64,000 bases of DNA from Muribaculaceae bacterium (GTDB lineage: Bacteria; Bacteroidota; Bacteroidia; Bacteroidales; Muribaculaceae), in contig JAIDTL010000135.1 in assembly GCA_029060725.1 (NCBI GenBank), positions 1-64,000 of the forward strand, in the 5' to 3' direction. The notes under the pieces were generated by a model. That model saw only the letters and a program-made list of their open reading frames with translations, did no database searches and was not told the origin of the DNA. This document shows, in pieces, positions 9,428 through 16,576 of this stretch; the first letter of the stretch is position 1, and each line of letters starts with the position of its first letter. A program made the position numbers and the translations under genes.

Positions 9428-9452
9428 GCCTCGGAATCAGGGATTCCGAGGC
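9428..9452 (-). terminator. Bidirectional intrinsic terminator downstream of tRNA-Thr
   Basis: GCCTCGGAATC pairs perfectly over 11 bp with GATTCCGAGGC, flanked by A run and T run, so it can stop transcription from both sides. On the minus strand it ends the tRNA-Thr transcript; on the plus strand it backs up the dipeptidase gene. Confidence 0.9.
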
Positions 9453-9462
9453 TTTTGTTTTG

Positions 9463-9535
9463 AGCCACTAGCCGGACTCGAACCGGCGACCGTCTCGTTA
9501 CGAATGAGATACTCTACCAACTAAGCTATAGTGGC
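9463..9535 (-). tRNA. tRNA-Thr (anticodon CGT)
   Basis: On the minus strand a complete 73-nt cloverleaf can be folded. The acceptor stem GCCACTA pairs with TAGTGGC over 7 bp, the D arm contains AGTTGGTAGAG, the anticodon loop is TTCGTAA with anticodon CGT (reads ACG, threonine), and the T arm is GCCGG-TTCGAGT-CCGGC. The base pair closing the anticodon loop is A-C rather than Watson-Crick. The CCA end is not encoded. A consensus promoter lies 16 bases upstream and a strong terminator follows, so it is a monocistronic tRNA gene. Confidence 0.95.
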
Positions 9536-9550
9536 TGGCGATTGTGAGTG

Positions 9551-9582
9551 CAAAATTAATAATTTTTTCTTAGTTTGGCAAA
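9551..9582 (-). promoter_or_regulatory. Promoter of tRNA-Thr (TTTG-N20-TAATTTTG)
   Basis: On the minus strand TTTG (9582-9579) is followed by 20 bases and TAATTTTG (9558-9551), an exact match to the Bacteroidetes vegetative promoter. The expected start point lies a few bases upstream of the tRNA 5' end. Confidence 0.88.
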
Positions 9583-9615
9583 TTTTTTTTGGAAAAAGGG
9601 GCTTATAAAGATTAA

Positions 9616-9640
9616 AAGGACGCACGAGCCGTGCGTCCTT
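9616..9640 (-). terminator. Intrinsic terminator of the glutamate dehydrogenase gene
   Basis: AAGGACGCAC pairs over 10 bp with GTGCGTCCTT around a 5-base loop. On the minus strand it is followed by a T run, directly after the stop codon at 9672. Confidence 0.88.
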
Positions 9641-9671
9641 ACAAGGTTTATTGGATTATTCTGCTATATTA

Positions 9672-11012
9672 TCAGATGATGCCTTGAGCCATCATGGCGT
9701 CAGCCACTTTGAGGAAGCCGGCGATGTTGGCACCCTTCATATAGTTGATGTATCCGTCGGGCTGAGTGCCGTGTTCTACACAGGCAGCGTGAATGTCGCT
9801 CATCATAGTGTGCAGACGCTGGTCGACTTCTTCCGCACTCCACTGGAGGTGCTCAGCATCCTGACTCATTTCCAGACCGGAAACACCTACACCGCCAGCA
9901 TTGACAGCCTTACCGGGACAGTAAACAGTCTTGTTGGCAATGAAAGCGTCGATAGCCTCAGGAGTACATCCCATGTTGGAAACTTCGGCACACAGCTGAA
10001 CATTATTAGCGATAAGCTGCTTTGCATCTTCGCCGTTAAGTTCGTTCTGAGTAGCGCAAGGAAGAGCAATGTCTACCTTCTGCTCCCAAGGCTTCTTGCC
10101 TGCGTAGAATTTTGCTTCCGGGAACATTTCCACGTATGGCTCTACGATGTCGTTGCCGGTAGCACGAAGTTCGAGCATATATTCGATCTTCTCATCGTTG
10201 AGACCTTCCGGATCATAAACATATCCGTCAGGACCGGAAATAGTGACAACCTTAGCACCGAGAGCAGTAGCTTTCTTAGCAGCGCCCCAGGCAACATTTC
10301 CAAATCCGGAGATAGCGATAGTCTTGCCTGCGAGTTCTTCGCCCCAAATCTTCTTGAGTACGTTCTGAACGAAGTAGATAGCACCATAACCGGTAGCTTC
10401 CGGACGGAGACGACTTCCACCGAAGCTTAGACCTTTGCCAGTGAATGTGCCTGTGTTCTCACGTGCAAGTTTCTTATACATACCGTACATATAGCCCACT
10501 TCACGACCACCAACACCTATGTCGCCTGCCGGGACATCGCGGTCGGGACCAAGATTACGCCATAGTTCAAGCACGAAAGCCTGGCAGAAACGCATTATCT
10601 CAGCGTCGCTCTTGCCACGCGGTGAGAAATCCGAGCCACCCTTGGCGCCACCCATTGGAAGAGTGGTAAGGGCATTCTTGAAAGTCTGTTCGAAACCGAG
10701 GAACTTAAGGATAGAAAGGTTTACACTTGCATGGAAACGGATGCCACCCTTATAAGGGCCGATAGCGTTGTTGAATTGAACACGATAACCGATGTTGTTC
10801 TGAACGTCACCCTTGTCGTCGACCCAGGTCACGCGGAAAGTGAAGATTCGGTCGGGCTCAACCATACGCTCGATGATGCGAGCCTTTTCATACTCCGGAT
10901 GCTGGTTGTAGACGTCTTCTACAGAGAGGAGCACTTCTTTCACTGCTTGGAGGAATTCCTTCTCACCAGGGTGCTTGGCTTCAAGGCCAGCCATGATTTC
11001 ATTGATGTTCAT
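9672..11012 (-). CDS. gdhA: Glutamate dehydrogenase, hexameric, probably NADP-dependent
   Basis: The 446-residue enzyme interconverts 2-oxoglutarate plus ammonium and glutamate in the cytoplasm. It has the small hexameric GDH length. The substrate-binding region includes GPYKGGIRFH and the catalytic-lysine motif LPMGGAKGGSDF; AGDIGVGGREVGYM and the Rossmann motif ISGFGNVAWGAAKKA follow. Length and motif set favour the NADP (assimilatory) type over the longer NAD enzymes, but cofactor choice is an inference. The gene is monocistronic, with an exact promoter match about 75 bases upstream and a 10-bp terminator downstream. Long ORFs on the opposite strand are shadows. Confidence 0.95.
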   Translation of the reverse strand: MNINEIMAGLEAKHPGEKEFLQAVKEVLLSVEDVYNQHPEYEKARIIERMVEPDRIFTFRVTWVDDKGDVQNNIGYRVQFNNAIGPYKGGIRFHASVNLSILKFLGFEQTFKNALTTLPMGGAKGGSDFSPRGKSDAEIMRFCQAFVLELWRNLGPDRDVPAGDIGVGGREVGYMYGMYKKLARENTGTFTGKGLSFGGSRLRPEATGYGAIYFVQNVLKKIWGEELAGKTIAISGFGNVAWGAAKKATALGAKVVTISGPDGYVYDPEGLNDEKIEYMLELRATGNDIVEPYVEMFPEAKFYAGKKPWEQKVDIALPCATQNELNGEDAKQLIANNVQLCAEVSNMGCTPEAIDAFIANKTVYCPGKAVNAGGVGVSGLEMSQDAEHLQWSAEEVDQRLHTMMSDIHAACVEHGTQPDGYINYMKGANIAGFLKVADAMMAQGII

Positions 11013-11086
11013 TCTGGTTATTGATTTTAAGATTATAAATTTACTACTTAATAAGGTCTTTTGGACCTTTGGAGAGATTTCGATTG

Positions 11087-11118
11087 CAAATTTAAATCAT
11101 TTTTACCATTCTACCAAA
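11087..11118 (-). promoter_or_regulatory. Promoter of gdhA (TTTG-N20-TAAATTTG)
   Basis: On the minus strand TTTG (11118-11115), a 20-base spacer and TAAATTTG (11094-11087) match the Bacteroidetes consensus exactly. The predicted leader of gdhA is about 65-70 nt. Confidence 0.85.
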
Positions 11119-11217
11119 GAATCTAATGAATATTTTTGGAATTTTTCCACAAAAACTGCATAATATGCTTTTAAACATATTTTTCAAAGTAAAAAGGTTA
11201 TGCGAGCTATATCCTAC

Positions 11218-11307
11218 CATAAAGCGCCTCTCCGAGGCTGCACGAAGCTTTTGTACTTACCCCAGGCTATGCCTGGGGTTTCTTCATAATATCAGCTCTC
11301 CGAGCTG
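11218..11307 (+). repeat. Family A three-hairpin intergenic repeat, copy 3
   Basis: Hairpin 1 (GCCTC-tcc-GAGGC) and hairpin 3 (CAGCTC-tcc-GAGCTG) match copy 1. Hairpin 2 has a different sequence, CCCCAGGC-tat-GCCTGGGG, yet stays fully paired and is followed by TTTC. It lies between divergent genes, so terminating a neighbour cannot be its only reason for being here. Confidence 0.9.
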
Positions 11308-11446
11308 AATACTTGTGGATTATTTAGACTTTCGCTCTGCAAGCTGATAAATCAGCTACCAAAAGAAGAACTTCAAACTTAATACCTTAACAACAGGGGT
11401 ATTTTTGATGGTTTATCGGTTTAAAAGGGGGATTCAGGCTGTTGAA

Positions 11447-11478
11447 TTTGATTATTTGCGGAATTTTGATTATATTTG
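11447..11478 (+). promoter_or_regulatory. Promoter of the LytM-like gene (TTTG-N20-TATATTTG)
   Basis: TTTG at 11447-11450, a 20-base spacer and TATATTTG at 11471-11478 fit the Bacteroidetes consensus exactly. The predicted leader is about 70 nt. Confidence 0.85.
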
Positions 11479-11509
11479 CGCGTTTAATCGGTATTCATAG
11501 CGGTATCGC

Positions 11510-11550
11510 CCCTAAACGAAGGATAAATTAGGGCTCTGAAGAGCCTTTTT
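11510..11550 (+). promoter_or_regulatory. Leader with two mutually exclusive hairpins, possible attenuator
   Basis: GGCTC-TGAA-GAGCC (11532-11545) followed by TTTTT looks like a small intrinsic terminator just before the ATG at 11557. The upstream CCCTAA (11510-11515) can instead pair with TTAGGG (11528-11533), which shares two bases with the terminator stem. The stems are short, so this is tentative. Confidence 0.35.
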
Positions 11551-11556
11551 CAAAAA

Positions 11557-12378
11557 ATGAAATCAAAAAAGAGATATAGGATAGCCATCGAAGACGAGTC
11601 AAGACTAAGGCGTGTCGCCTCAGTCAGCGTGTCGCCTGCCCTGCTTTGGATTGGAGGTATCGGGTGTATCCTTATACTCTTTCTTTTCACAGGAATGCTT
11701 ATAATGGCAACCCCTATCCGGACACTGATGCCGGGATATCTCAAAAAGGGGGAACGCACAGAGGCCAAAGAGGGGCTTTTGCGTATAGATTCAATAAGAG
11801 ATGCTTATAGAATCAACAGCATTTATCTGACAAATATACTCACTGTGCTCGACACAGACCGCACGCCCACCGACAGTCTGCTTAATGTGACGACACCCAA
11901 CGAACTTCCACCTGACTCTCTACTCCCCTCTTCGCCAAGAGAAATAGAGTTTATAACTCAGATGAAAGACAGGGAGCAATATAATGTCAATATTTTAGCA
12001 CCTTTGGCTGCTGATCAGTTAAGGATATATCCTGTTGCCAACGGAGCCACTATAGCTGAACAAACCCAAAATCCTCTTAAGCCACATATTCTCACACCCA
12101 AAGGGAGTCCGATATGTGCAGCTGCAGAAGGAAGAGTGTTGGCGATACAGAATCCAGCACCGGAAGGGGGAAATGCCATCATCTTACAGCATGACAATGG
12201 ATTTGCTACTCGGTATTCCCATATTGGCACTCCCACGGTAGCTCCCGGAGCTCATGTAGATGGAGGAAGCGTAATAGCGCATGGCGCCACAGGGGGAGCC
12301 ATTGGTGCGGGATTCTTCTTTATGGAGATGTGGTATGACGGCAATGCAGTGGAACCGGCTAAGATATTGGGAATCTAA
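11557..12378 (+). CDS. Membrane-anchored LytM/M23-like protein, catalytically degenerate
   Basis: The 273-residue protein has a short basic cytoplasmic tail, one membrane helix at about 27-50, a periplasmic linker and a C-terminal M23-like domain from about 180. The order of landmarks is kept: LTPKGSPICAAAEGRVLA, AIILQHDNGFATRYSHI and the closing EPAKILGI. However, the zinc ligands appear lost. No HxxxD precedes the first block, and the usual HLHFE segment reads FFFMEMWYDG. I therefore call it a pseudo-endopeptidase, like the EnvC/NlpD type that activates amidases; that role is inference. Dxr and RseP follow on the same strand, but Dxr has its own candidate promoter. Confidence 0.85.
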   Translation: MKSKKRYRIAIEDESRLRRVASVSVSPALLWIGGIGCILILFLFTGMLIMATPIRTLMPGYLKKGERTEAKEGLLRIDSIRDAYRINSIYLTNILTVLDTDRTPTDSLLNVTTPNELPPDSLLPSSPREIEFITQMKDREQYNVNILAPLAADQLRIYPVANGATIAEQTQNPLKPHILTPKGSPICAAAEGRVLAIQNPAPEGGNAIILQHDNGFATRYSHIGTPTVAPGAHVDGGSVIAHGATGGAIGAGFFFMEMWYDGNAVEPAKILGI

Positions 12379-12379
12379 G

Positions 12380-12411
12380 TTGAAAGTAATAAACATTAAA
12401 CAATAAGTTTG
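12380..12411 (+). promoter_or_regulatory. Promoter upstream of dxr (TTG-N21-TAAGTTTG)
   Basis: TTG at 12380-12382, 21 bases and TAAGTTTG at 12404-12411 fit the consensus with a spacer at the long end. It lies in the 67-bp gap ahead of dxr. Confidence 0.6.
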
Positions 12412-12445
12412 TTAAAAATTGAATATTAAGTATTTATAGATATAG

Positions 12446-13600
12446 ATGAGCGAGATTAAAAATATAGGAGTCCTGGGGTCGACAGGAAGCATCGGGACCC
12501 AGACACTCGACATAATATCCGAATATCCGGAGCATTTCAGAGCTTCGGTATTGACGGCACGCCGACAATGGCGACTCCTTGCTGATCAGGCATTGAAATA
12601 TAGGCCTGACGTGGTCGTGATCGGAGAGGAGGAATATTATGCTCCTCTTTGCGAAGCTTTGAATGGGAGCGGCATTGAAGTATGCGCCGGCGCCAAAGCC
12701 ATTGAAGAGGCTGCCGCACACCCGAAGACCGACACTGTAGTGACTGCAATGGTAGGCTACAGCGGTCTCCTTCCTACCATATCAGCTATAAAAGCAGGAA
12801 AAACCATAGCACTTTCCAACAAGGAGACCCTCGTAGTGGCAGGAGAGCTTATCACAAATCTTTGCAAAGAATATGGAGTCGACATAGTGCCGGTAGACAG
12901 TGAGCATTCTGCCATCTTCCAGTGTCTCGTCGGAGAGAACAGGAAAGAGATGAGAAAGATAATCCTGACAGCAAGCGGGGGTCCTTTCAGAACACTGACG
13001 AAAGAGGCACTCTCGGAAGTGACGCCTGCAGATGCCCTAAAACACCCGAATTGGGATATGGGAGCAAAGGTGACAATAGACTCTGCATCCATGATGAACA
13101 AGGGATTCGAGATGATCGAAGCACGCTGGCTATTCGACTGCCAGCCTGAAAAAATTGAAGTTGCAGTGCATCCACAGTCAATAGTGCACTCCATGGTGGA
13201 ATACAGAGACGGCAGCGTCAAGGCTCAGCTTGGAGTGCCTGATATGCACACCCCAATCCGCTATGCACTCTCCTATCCAACCCGACTTCACACAGAAGCC
13301 AGACCGATGCGTATGGAAGACTATGCGACCTTGACTTTCGAACGTCCGGACATGGAGAAATTCCCATTGTTAGGATACGCATTTGAAGCGATAAAGATTG
13401 GAGGTACAATGCCTTGCATTCTCAATGCCGCCAATGAAATTACGGTCCAGGCGTTTCTTGAAAAGAGGATCAGATTTACGGATATGCCGGTCATTGCGCG
13501 AAAGACTATGGATGCGACACCATGGAGCGAAACGCCCGACCTACCCACCCTCATCGCCACCAATGAGGAAGCGAGGAAAATCGCTGCAAACTACTTATAA
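12446..13600 (+). CDS. dxr: 1-deoxy-D-xylulose 5-phosphate reductoisomerase
   Basis: This 384-residue cytoplasmic enzyme converts 1-deoxy-D-xylulose 5-phosphate into 2-C-methyl-D-erythritol 4-phosphate with NADPH, the committed step of the MEP isoprenoid pathway. The N-terminus has the nucleotide motif VLGSTGSIGTQTLDII. The conserved SNKETLVVAGELI and VPVDSEHSAIFQCL blocks, with the metal-binding Asp and Glu, are present, as is the flexible-loop region around HPNWDMGAKVTIDSASMMNKG. Length matches the family. It sits between an envelope LytM-like gene and rseP, an arrangement often seen for dxr-rseP in bacteria. IspG of the same pathway is elsewhere in this window (48002-49609). Confidence 0.97.
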   Translation: MSEIKNIGVLGSTGSIGTQTLDIISEYPEHFRASVLTARRQWRLLADQALKYRPDVVVIGEEEYYAPLCEALNGSGIEVCAGAKAIEEAAAHPKTDTVVTAMVGYSGLLPTISAIKAGKTIALSNKETLVVAGELITNLCKEYGVDIVPVDSEHSAIFQCLVGENRKEMRKIILTASGGPFRTLTKEALSEVTPADALKHPNWDMGAKVTIDSASMMNKGFEMIEARWLFDCQPEKIEVAVHPQSIVHSMVEYRDGSVKAQLGVPDMHTPIRYALSYPTRLHTEARPMRMEDYATLTFERPDMEKFPLLGYAFEAIKIGGTMPCILNAANEITVQAFLEKRIRFTDMPVIARKTMDATPWSETPDLPTLIATNEEARKIAANYL

Positions 13601-13698
13601 TAAAACAAAAATTAAGGATATATCAGGATATGGCATGATGCATAATGATTTATCATGGATATTTAATTCAAATACTAAATCACTAAATCTGTAAGAAC

Positions 13699-15156
13699 TT
13701 GGAAACATTTTGGATAAAGGCGGCCCAATTAGTGCTTGCGCTCGCCATATTGATTATCATACACGAATTCGGGCATTTCCTCTTTGCCCGCATTTTTGGC
13801 ATACGAGTAGAGAAATTCTATATTTTCTTCGATCCATGGAAAGAAATTTTCAAGTGGAAACCAGGGAAATACATTGGAGGCTTTGGAAAGACCAAAGACA
13901 TATCCAAAGAGCCTGAGTGCGTGGAAAGCGAAAAGGGGAAAGACACAGTGCCAAAAAAATCAAAATTCTGGAGTGATACTGAATACGGCATCGGCTGGAT
14001 TCCCCTTGGAGGCTACTGCAAGATCTCCGGCATGATCGACGAGTCGATGGATACCGAGCAGATGAAGCAACCGGCCCAACCATACGAATTCCGAAGCAAA
14101 CCGGCTTGGCAACGCCTTCTCGTCATGATAGCCGGCGTGCTTTTCAATTTCCTTCTTGCCATACTTATTTACGCTGGAATAGTGTATGCTACCGGAGAAA
14201 AATATGTAGCTCTCACTGATGCCAAAATGGGATTTGAATTCTCTCAAGCAGCTCAGAACGTAGGCTTCCGCAATGGAGATATTCCCATAGAAGCAGATGG
14301 AGAAGCTCTTGACAGGCTTCCTTCAGAAGACAGGCTGAAAATGATGCAAGCTAAGGAAGTGAAGGTGATTCGTGATGGCAAGGTAGTCAACATAGCAATA
14401 CCTGAAAATTTCATCTTCGATCTCGACAAGGAGATAAAAGATGAAACATCTACAATCAACTTCTTCACTTATCGCATCCCGACACGCATCACACAGGTGA
14501 TGCCCGGCGAAGGAGCAGCCAAAGCCGGAGTGAAAGAGGGAGACGAAGTGATAGCAATAAATGGCAAGTCAACCCCATCTCTGACAGAATTCCTCGCTAC
14601 ACTTTCAGGACATGACAATGAGGAGGTAGAGCTGACAATAGTGCGTCCTCGTGAGATCAAAAATGATACCCTGACCCTTCCCGTAAAACTTTCCGACAAT
14701 TCCAAGATGGGAGTTGGATTGGAGATTGACCCATCAGCCTTCTTCGATGTGAAGGAAAAGAAATATAATATTTTCACTTCGATCCCAAGAGGTATAGAAA
14801 TGGGAGTAGACCGACTGACGAGCTATGCCAAGAGCATGAAACTTGTGTTCACGAAAGAGGGAGCCAAGTCAGTAGGCGGTTTTGGAGCAATCGGCAGCAT
14901 CTTTCCCGAGTCTTGGGATTGGATTGCATTCTGGAATATAGCGGCATTCCTCTCAGTGGCACTTGCCTTCATGAATATTCTTCCTATTCCGGCACTGGAT
15001 GGCGGACACGTGCTCTTCCTTCTATATGAAGTGATTTTCAGACGTAAGCCTTCTGATAAGTTTATGGAGTATGCACAAATGACGGGTATGATCTTATTGA
15101 TAGGGCTGCTCATTTATGCTAACGGGATGGATATCGTGAGATTCTTTTTCAAGTAG
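13699..15156 (+). CDS. rseP: RIP metalloprotease RseP (site-2 protease family)
   Basis: This polytopic inner-membrane zinc protease should cleave membrane-spanning regulators and remnant signal peptides. The first helix carries the HExxH motif (IIIHEFGHFLFA, His22-Glu23-His26), and the last third carries the second metal motif, ILPIPALDGGHVLF. A PDZ domain is visible at about 245-330 (GEGAAKAGVKEGDEVIAING). The 485-residue length suits Bacteroidetes RseP, which has an expanded loop after the first helix. The start must be the TTG at 13699: an in-frame TAA lies five codons upstream and no ATG or GTG lies between. The 98-bp gap after dxr holds nothing I recognise, so co-transcription is likely. 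Confidence 0.95.
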   Translation: METFWIKAAQLVLALAILIIIHEFGHFLFARIFGIRVEKFYIFFDPWKEIFKWKPGKYIGGFGKTKDISKEPECVESEKGKDTVPKKSKFWSDTEYGIGWIPLGGYCKISGMIDESMDTEQMKQPAQPYEFRSKPAWQRLLVMIAGVLFNFLLAILIYAGIVYATGEKYVALTDAKMGFEFSQAAQNVGFRNGDIPIEADGEALDRLPSEDRLKMMQAKEVKVIRDGKVVNIAIPENFIFDLDKEIKDETSTINFFTYRIPTRITQVMPGEGAAKAGVKEGDEVIAINGKSTPSLTEFLATLSGHDNEEVELTIVRPREIKNDTLTLPVKLSDNSKMGVGLEIDPSAFFDVKEKKYNIFTSIPRGIEMGVDRLTSYAKSMKLVFTKEGAKSVGGFGAIGSIFPESWDWIAFWNIAAFLSVALAFMNILPIPALDGGHVLFLLYEVIFRRKPSDKFMEYAQMTGMILLIGLLIYANGMDIVRFFFK

Positions 15157-15170
15157 GGATTGGAGTGTTT

Positions 15171-15209
15171 GACACGCGTGGGCGCATGCGGAGCATGCTT
15201 TATTACGTT
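15171..15209 (+). repeat. Family B hairpin repeat, copy 1
   Basis: The core is GCATGC-GGA-GCATGC followed by TTTATTACGTT, preceded by GACACGCGTGGGC. The core recurs at 47874 (inverted), 47948, 55904 and 55966. Confidence 0.8.
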
Positions 15210-15228
15210 CAGGGAATTTGGAATGATA

Positions 15229-15290
15229 GGGGCTTTAAGGGCGCTAAGGGATTTAGGGGCTTAGGGGCGCTAAGGGATTTAGGGGATTTA
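15229..15290. repeat. 9-bp tandem array (RGGGnnnTA type)
   Basis: Seven units run from 15229: GGGGCTTTA, AGGGCGCTA, AGGGATTTA, GGGGCTTA (8 bp), GGGGCGCTA, AGGGATTTA, GGGGATTTA. One unit lacks a base and the rest keep a strict 9-bp period. A similar array follows the next gene at 16511. Confidence 0.85.
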
Positions 15291-15323
15291 TGAGAGATGA
15301 CTGCATTTTTAAGAGAATAATAG

Positions 15324-16502
15324 ATGAAAGAGATAATATTGAAGAGGGGGAAGGAGGAGAGTATCCTGCGGCATCACCCATGGGTATTCTCGGGAGCAAT
15401 AGCCAAACTTCCTGACGGATTGGAAGAGGGAGACCTGACAGTCGTGAAGGGGGCAGACGGCAGAGTGCTTGGTATTGGGCATTATCAGATAGGCTCAATC
15501 GCAGTGCGCATACTTGAATTTGGGACCGACACTTTGCCGGAAGATTTTTTCCATAAGAGACTGGAAGCAGCCTTCAGACTTCGCCAGACATTGGGACTGA
15601 TACGCAAAGACAACAACTGTTTCCGTCTCGTACATGGCGAAGGGGATTTCCTCCCCGGTCTTGTCATCGACATATATGGAGATACGGCTGTGCTCCAAGC
15701 TCATAGTCCGGGTATGCACTTCGAGCGCCGTCGCATAGCAGAGGCGCTTATAGCGCTTCCTGATGCAAGAATCCGCAATGTCTATTACAAGAGTGAAACT
15801 ACACTTCCTTACAAAGCAAACTTGGACCCGGAAAATGAGTATCTTGTAGGGGGCTATGAAGGGAATATTGCCCTTGAAAATGGATTGCAATTCAATATTG
15901 ACTGGCTAAGGGGACAAAAGACCGGATTCTTTGTAGACCAGAGAGAGAATCGGGCACTTCTTGAGAAATTTGCAAAAGGAAGGAAAGTGCTAAATATGTT
16001 CTGCTACACCGGTGGCTTTTCTGTCTATGCCATGCGCGGCGGAGCCAAGAGTGTAGTGTCGGTAGACTCTTCGGCAAAAGCTGCAGCCCTGACAGATGCA
16101 AACATAGAACTAAACTTCCCCGGAGACGATCGCCATAAGACATTTGCAGTGGATGCCTTCAAATATCTGAACGATATGCCTGACAAGGAATACGACCTGA
16201 TCATCCTTGACCCTCCGGCATTTGCAAAGCATCGCTCTGCACTGAAAAATGGTCTGATAGGCTATAGGAAACTGAACACAAAGGCCTTCGAGAAGATAAA
16301 GTCGGGAGGTGTGCTTTTCACATTCTCTTGCTCACAGGTAGTGACTCGAGAGGCATTCCGCCTTGCAGTATTCAGTGCAGCGGCAAAATCAGGAAGGAAA
16401 GTGCGGATCTTACACCAATTGACTCAACCTGCCGACCACCCTATCGACATTTCACATCCTGAAGGAGAGTATCTGAAGGGGTTGGTGCTATATGTGGAAT
16501 AG
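15324..16502 (+). CDS. RlmI-like 23S rRNA (cytosine-C5) methyltransferase
   Basis: The 392-residue protein has an N-terminal PUA-like domain (about 1-75, including HHPWVFSGAIAKL) and a C-terminal class I SAM-dependent methyltransferase domain. The SAM motif is VLNMFCYTGGFSVYAMRGGA, and LIILDPPAFAKHRSAL is the catalytic DPPxF-type loop. VLFTFSCSQVV supplies the conserved cysteine of m5C methylases. The architecture is that of RlmI (YccW), which modifies C1962 of 23S rRNA in E. coli; the exact target in this organism is inferred. The gene is bracketed by two 9-bp tandem arrays of the same type, and the next gene starts 74 bases downstream. Confidence 0.9.
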   Translation: MKEIILKRGKEESILRHHPWVFSGAIAKLPDGLEEGDLTVVKGADGRVLGIGHYQIGSIAVRILEFGTDTLPEDFFHKRLEAAFRLRQTLGLIRKDNNCFRLVHGEGDFLPGLVIDIYGDTAVLQAHSPGMHFERRRIAEALIALPDARIRNVYYKSETTLPYKANLDPENEYLVGGYEGNIALENGLQFNIDWLRGQKTGFFVDQRENRALLEKFAKGRKVLNMFCYTGGFSVYAMRGGAKSVVSVDSSAKAAALTDANIELNFPGDDRHKTFAVDAFKYLNDMPDKEYDLIILDPPAFAKHRSALKNGLIGYRKLNTKAFEKIKSGGVLFTFSCSQVVTREAFRLAVFSAAAKSGRKVRILHQLTQPADHPIDISHPEGEYLKGLVLYVE

Positions 16503-16510
16503 AAGGAATA

Positions 16511-16555
16511 AGGGCTTTAAGGGCCTTAGGGGCCTTAAGGGCTTTAAGGACATTA
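16511..16555. repeat. 9-bp tandem array (RGGGCnTTA type)
   Basis: Five units (AGGGCTTTA, AGGGCCTTA, GGGGCCTTA, AGGGCTTTA, AGGACATTA) start nine bases after the stop of the methyltransferase gene and keep an exact 9-bp period. Confidence 0.85.
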
Positions 16556-16576
16556 AGGATAAATAATCGAAAAAAA

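Larger units (their letters stand above)
11013..11556. other. Divergent intergenic region between gdhA and the LytM-like gene
   Basis: This 544-bp gap holds the gdhA promoter (minus strand, 11087-11118), a family A repeat (11218-11307), the LytM-gene promoter (plus strand, 11447-11478) and a leader with two competing hairpins (11510-11550). I see no coding potential; the short ORFs here run through the repeat. Confidence 0.8.

Noticed and set aside
9651-10430. 259-codon plus-strand frame antisense to gdhA
   Set aside because: It lies fully inside gdhA on the other strand, has no recognisable domain and is rich in Ser/Leu/Val as expected for an antisense shadow. The same applies to 3992-4729, 24011-24793, 28002-29012, 29244-29963, 38939-39697 and 40847-41770.
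10445-11163. Small plus-strand frames over the 5' half of gdhA
   Set aside because: They lie antisense to gdhA or over its promoter and have no domain; gdhA itself is unambiguous.
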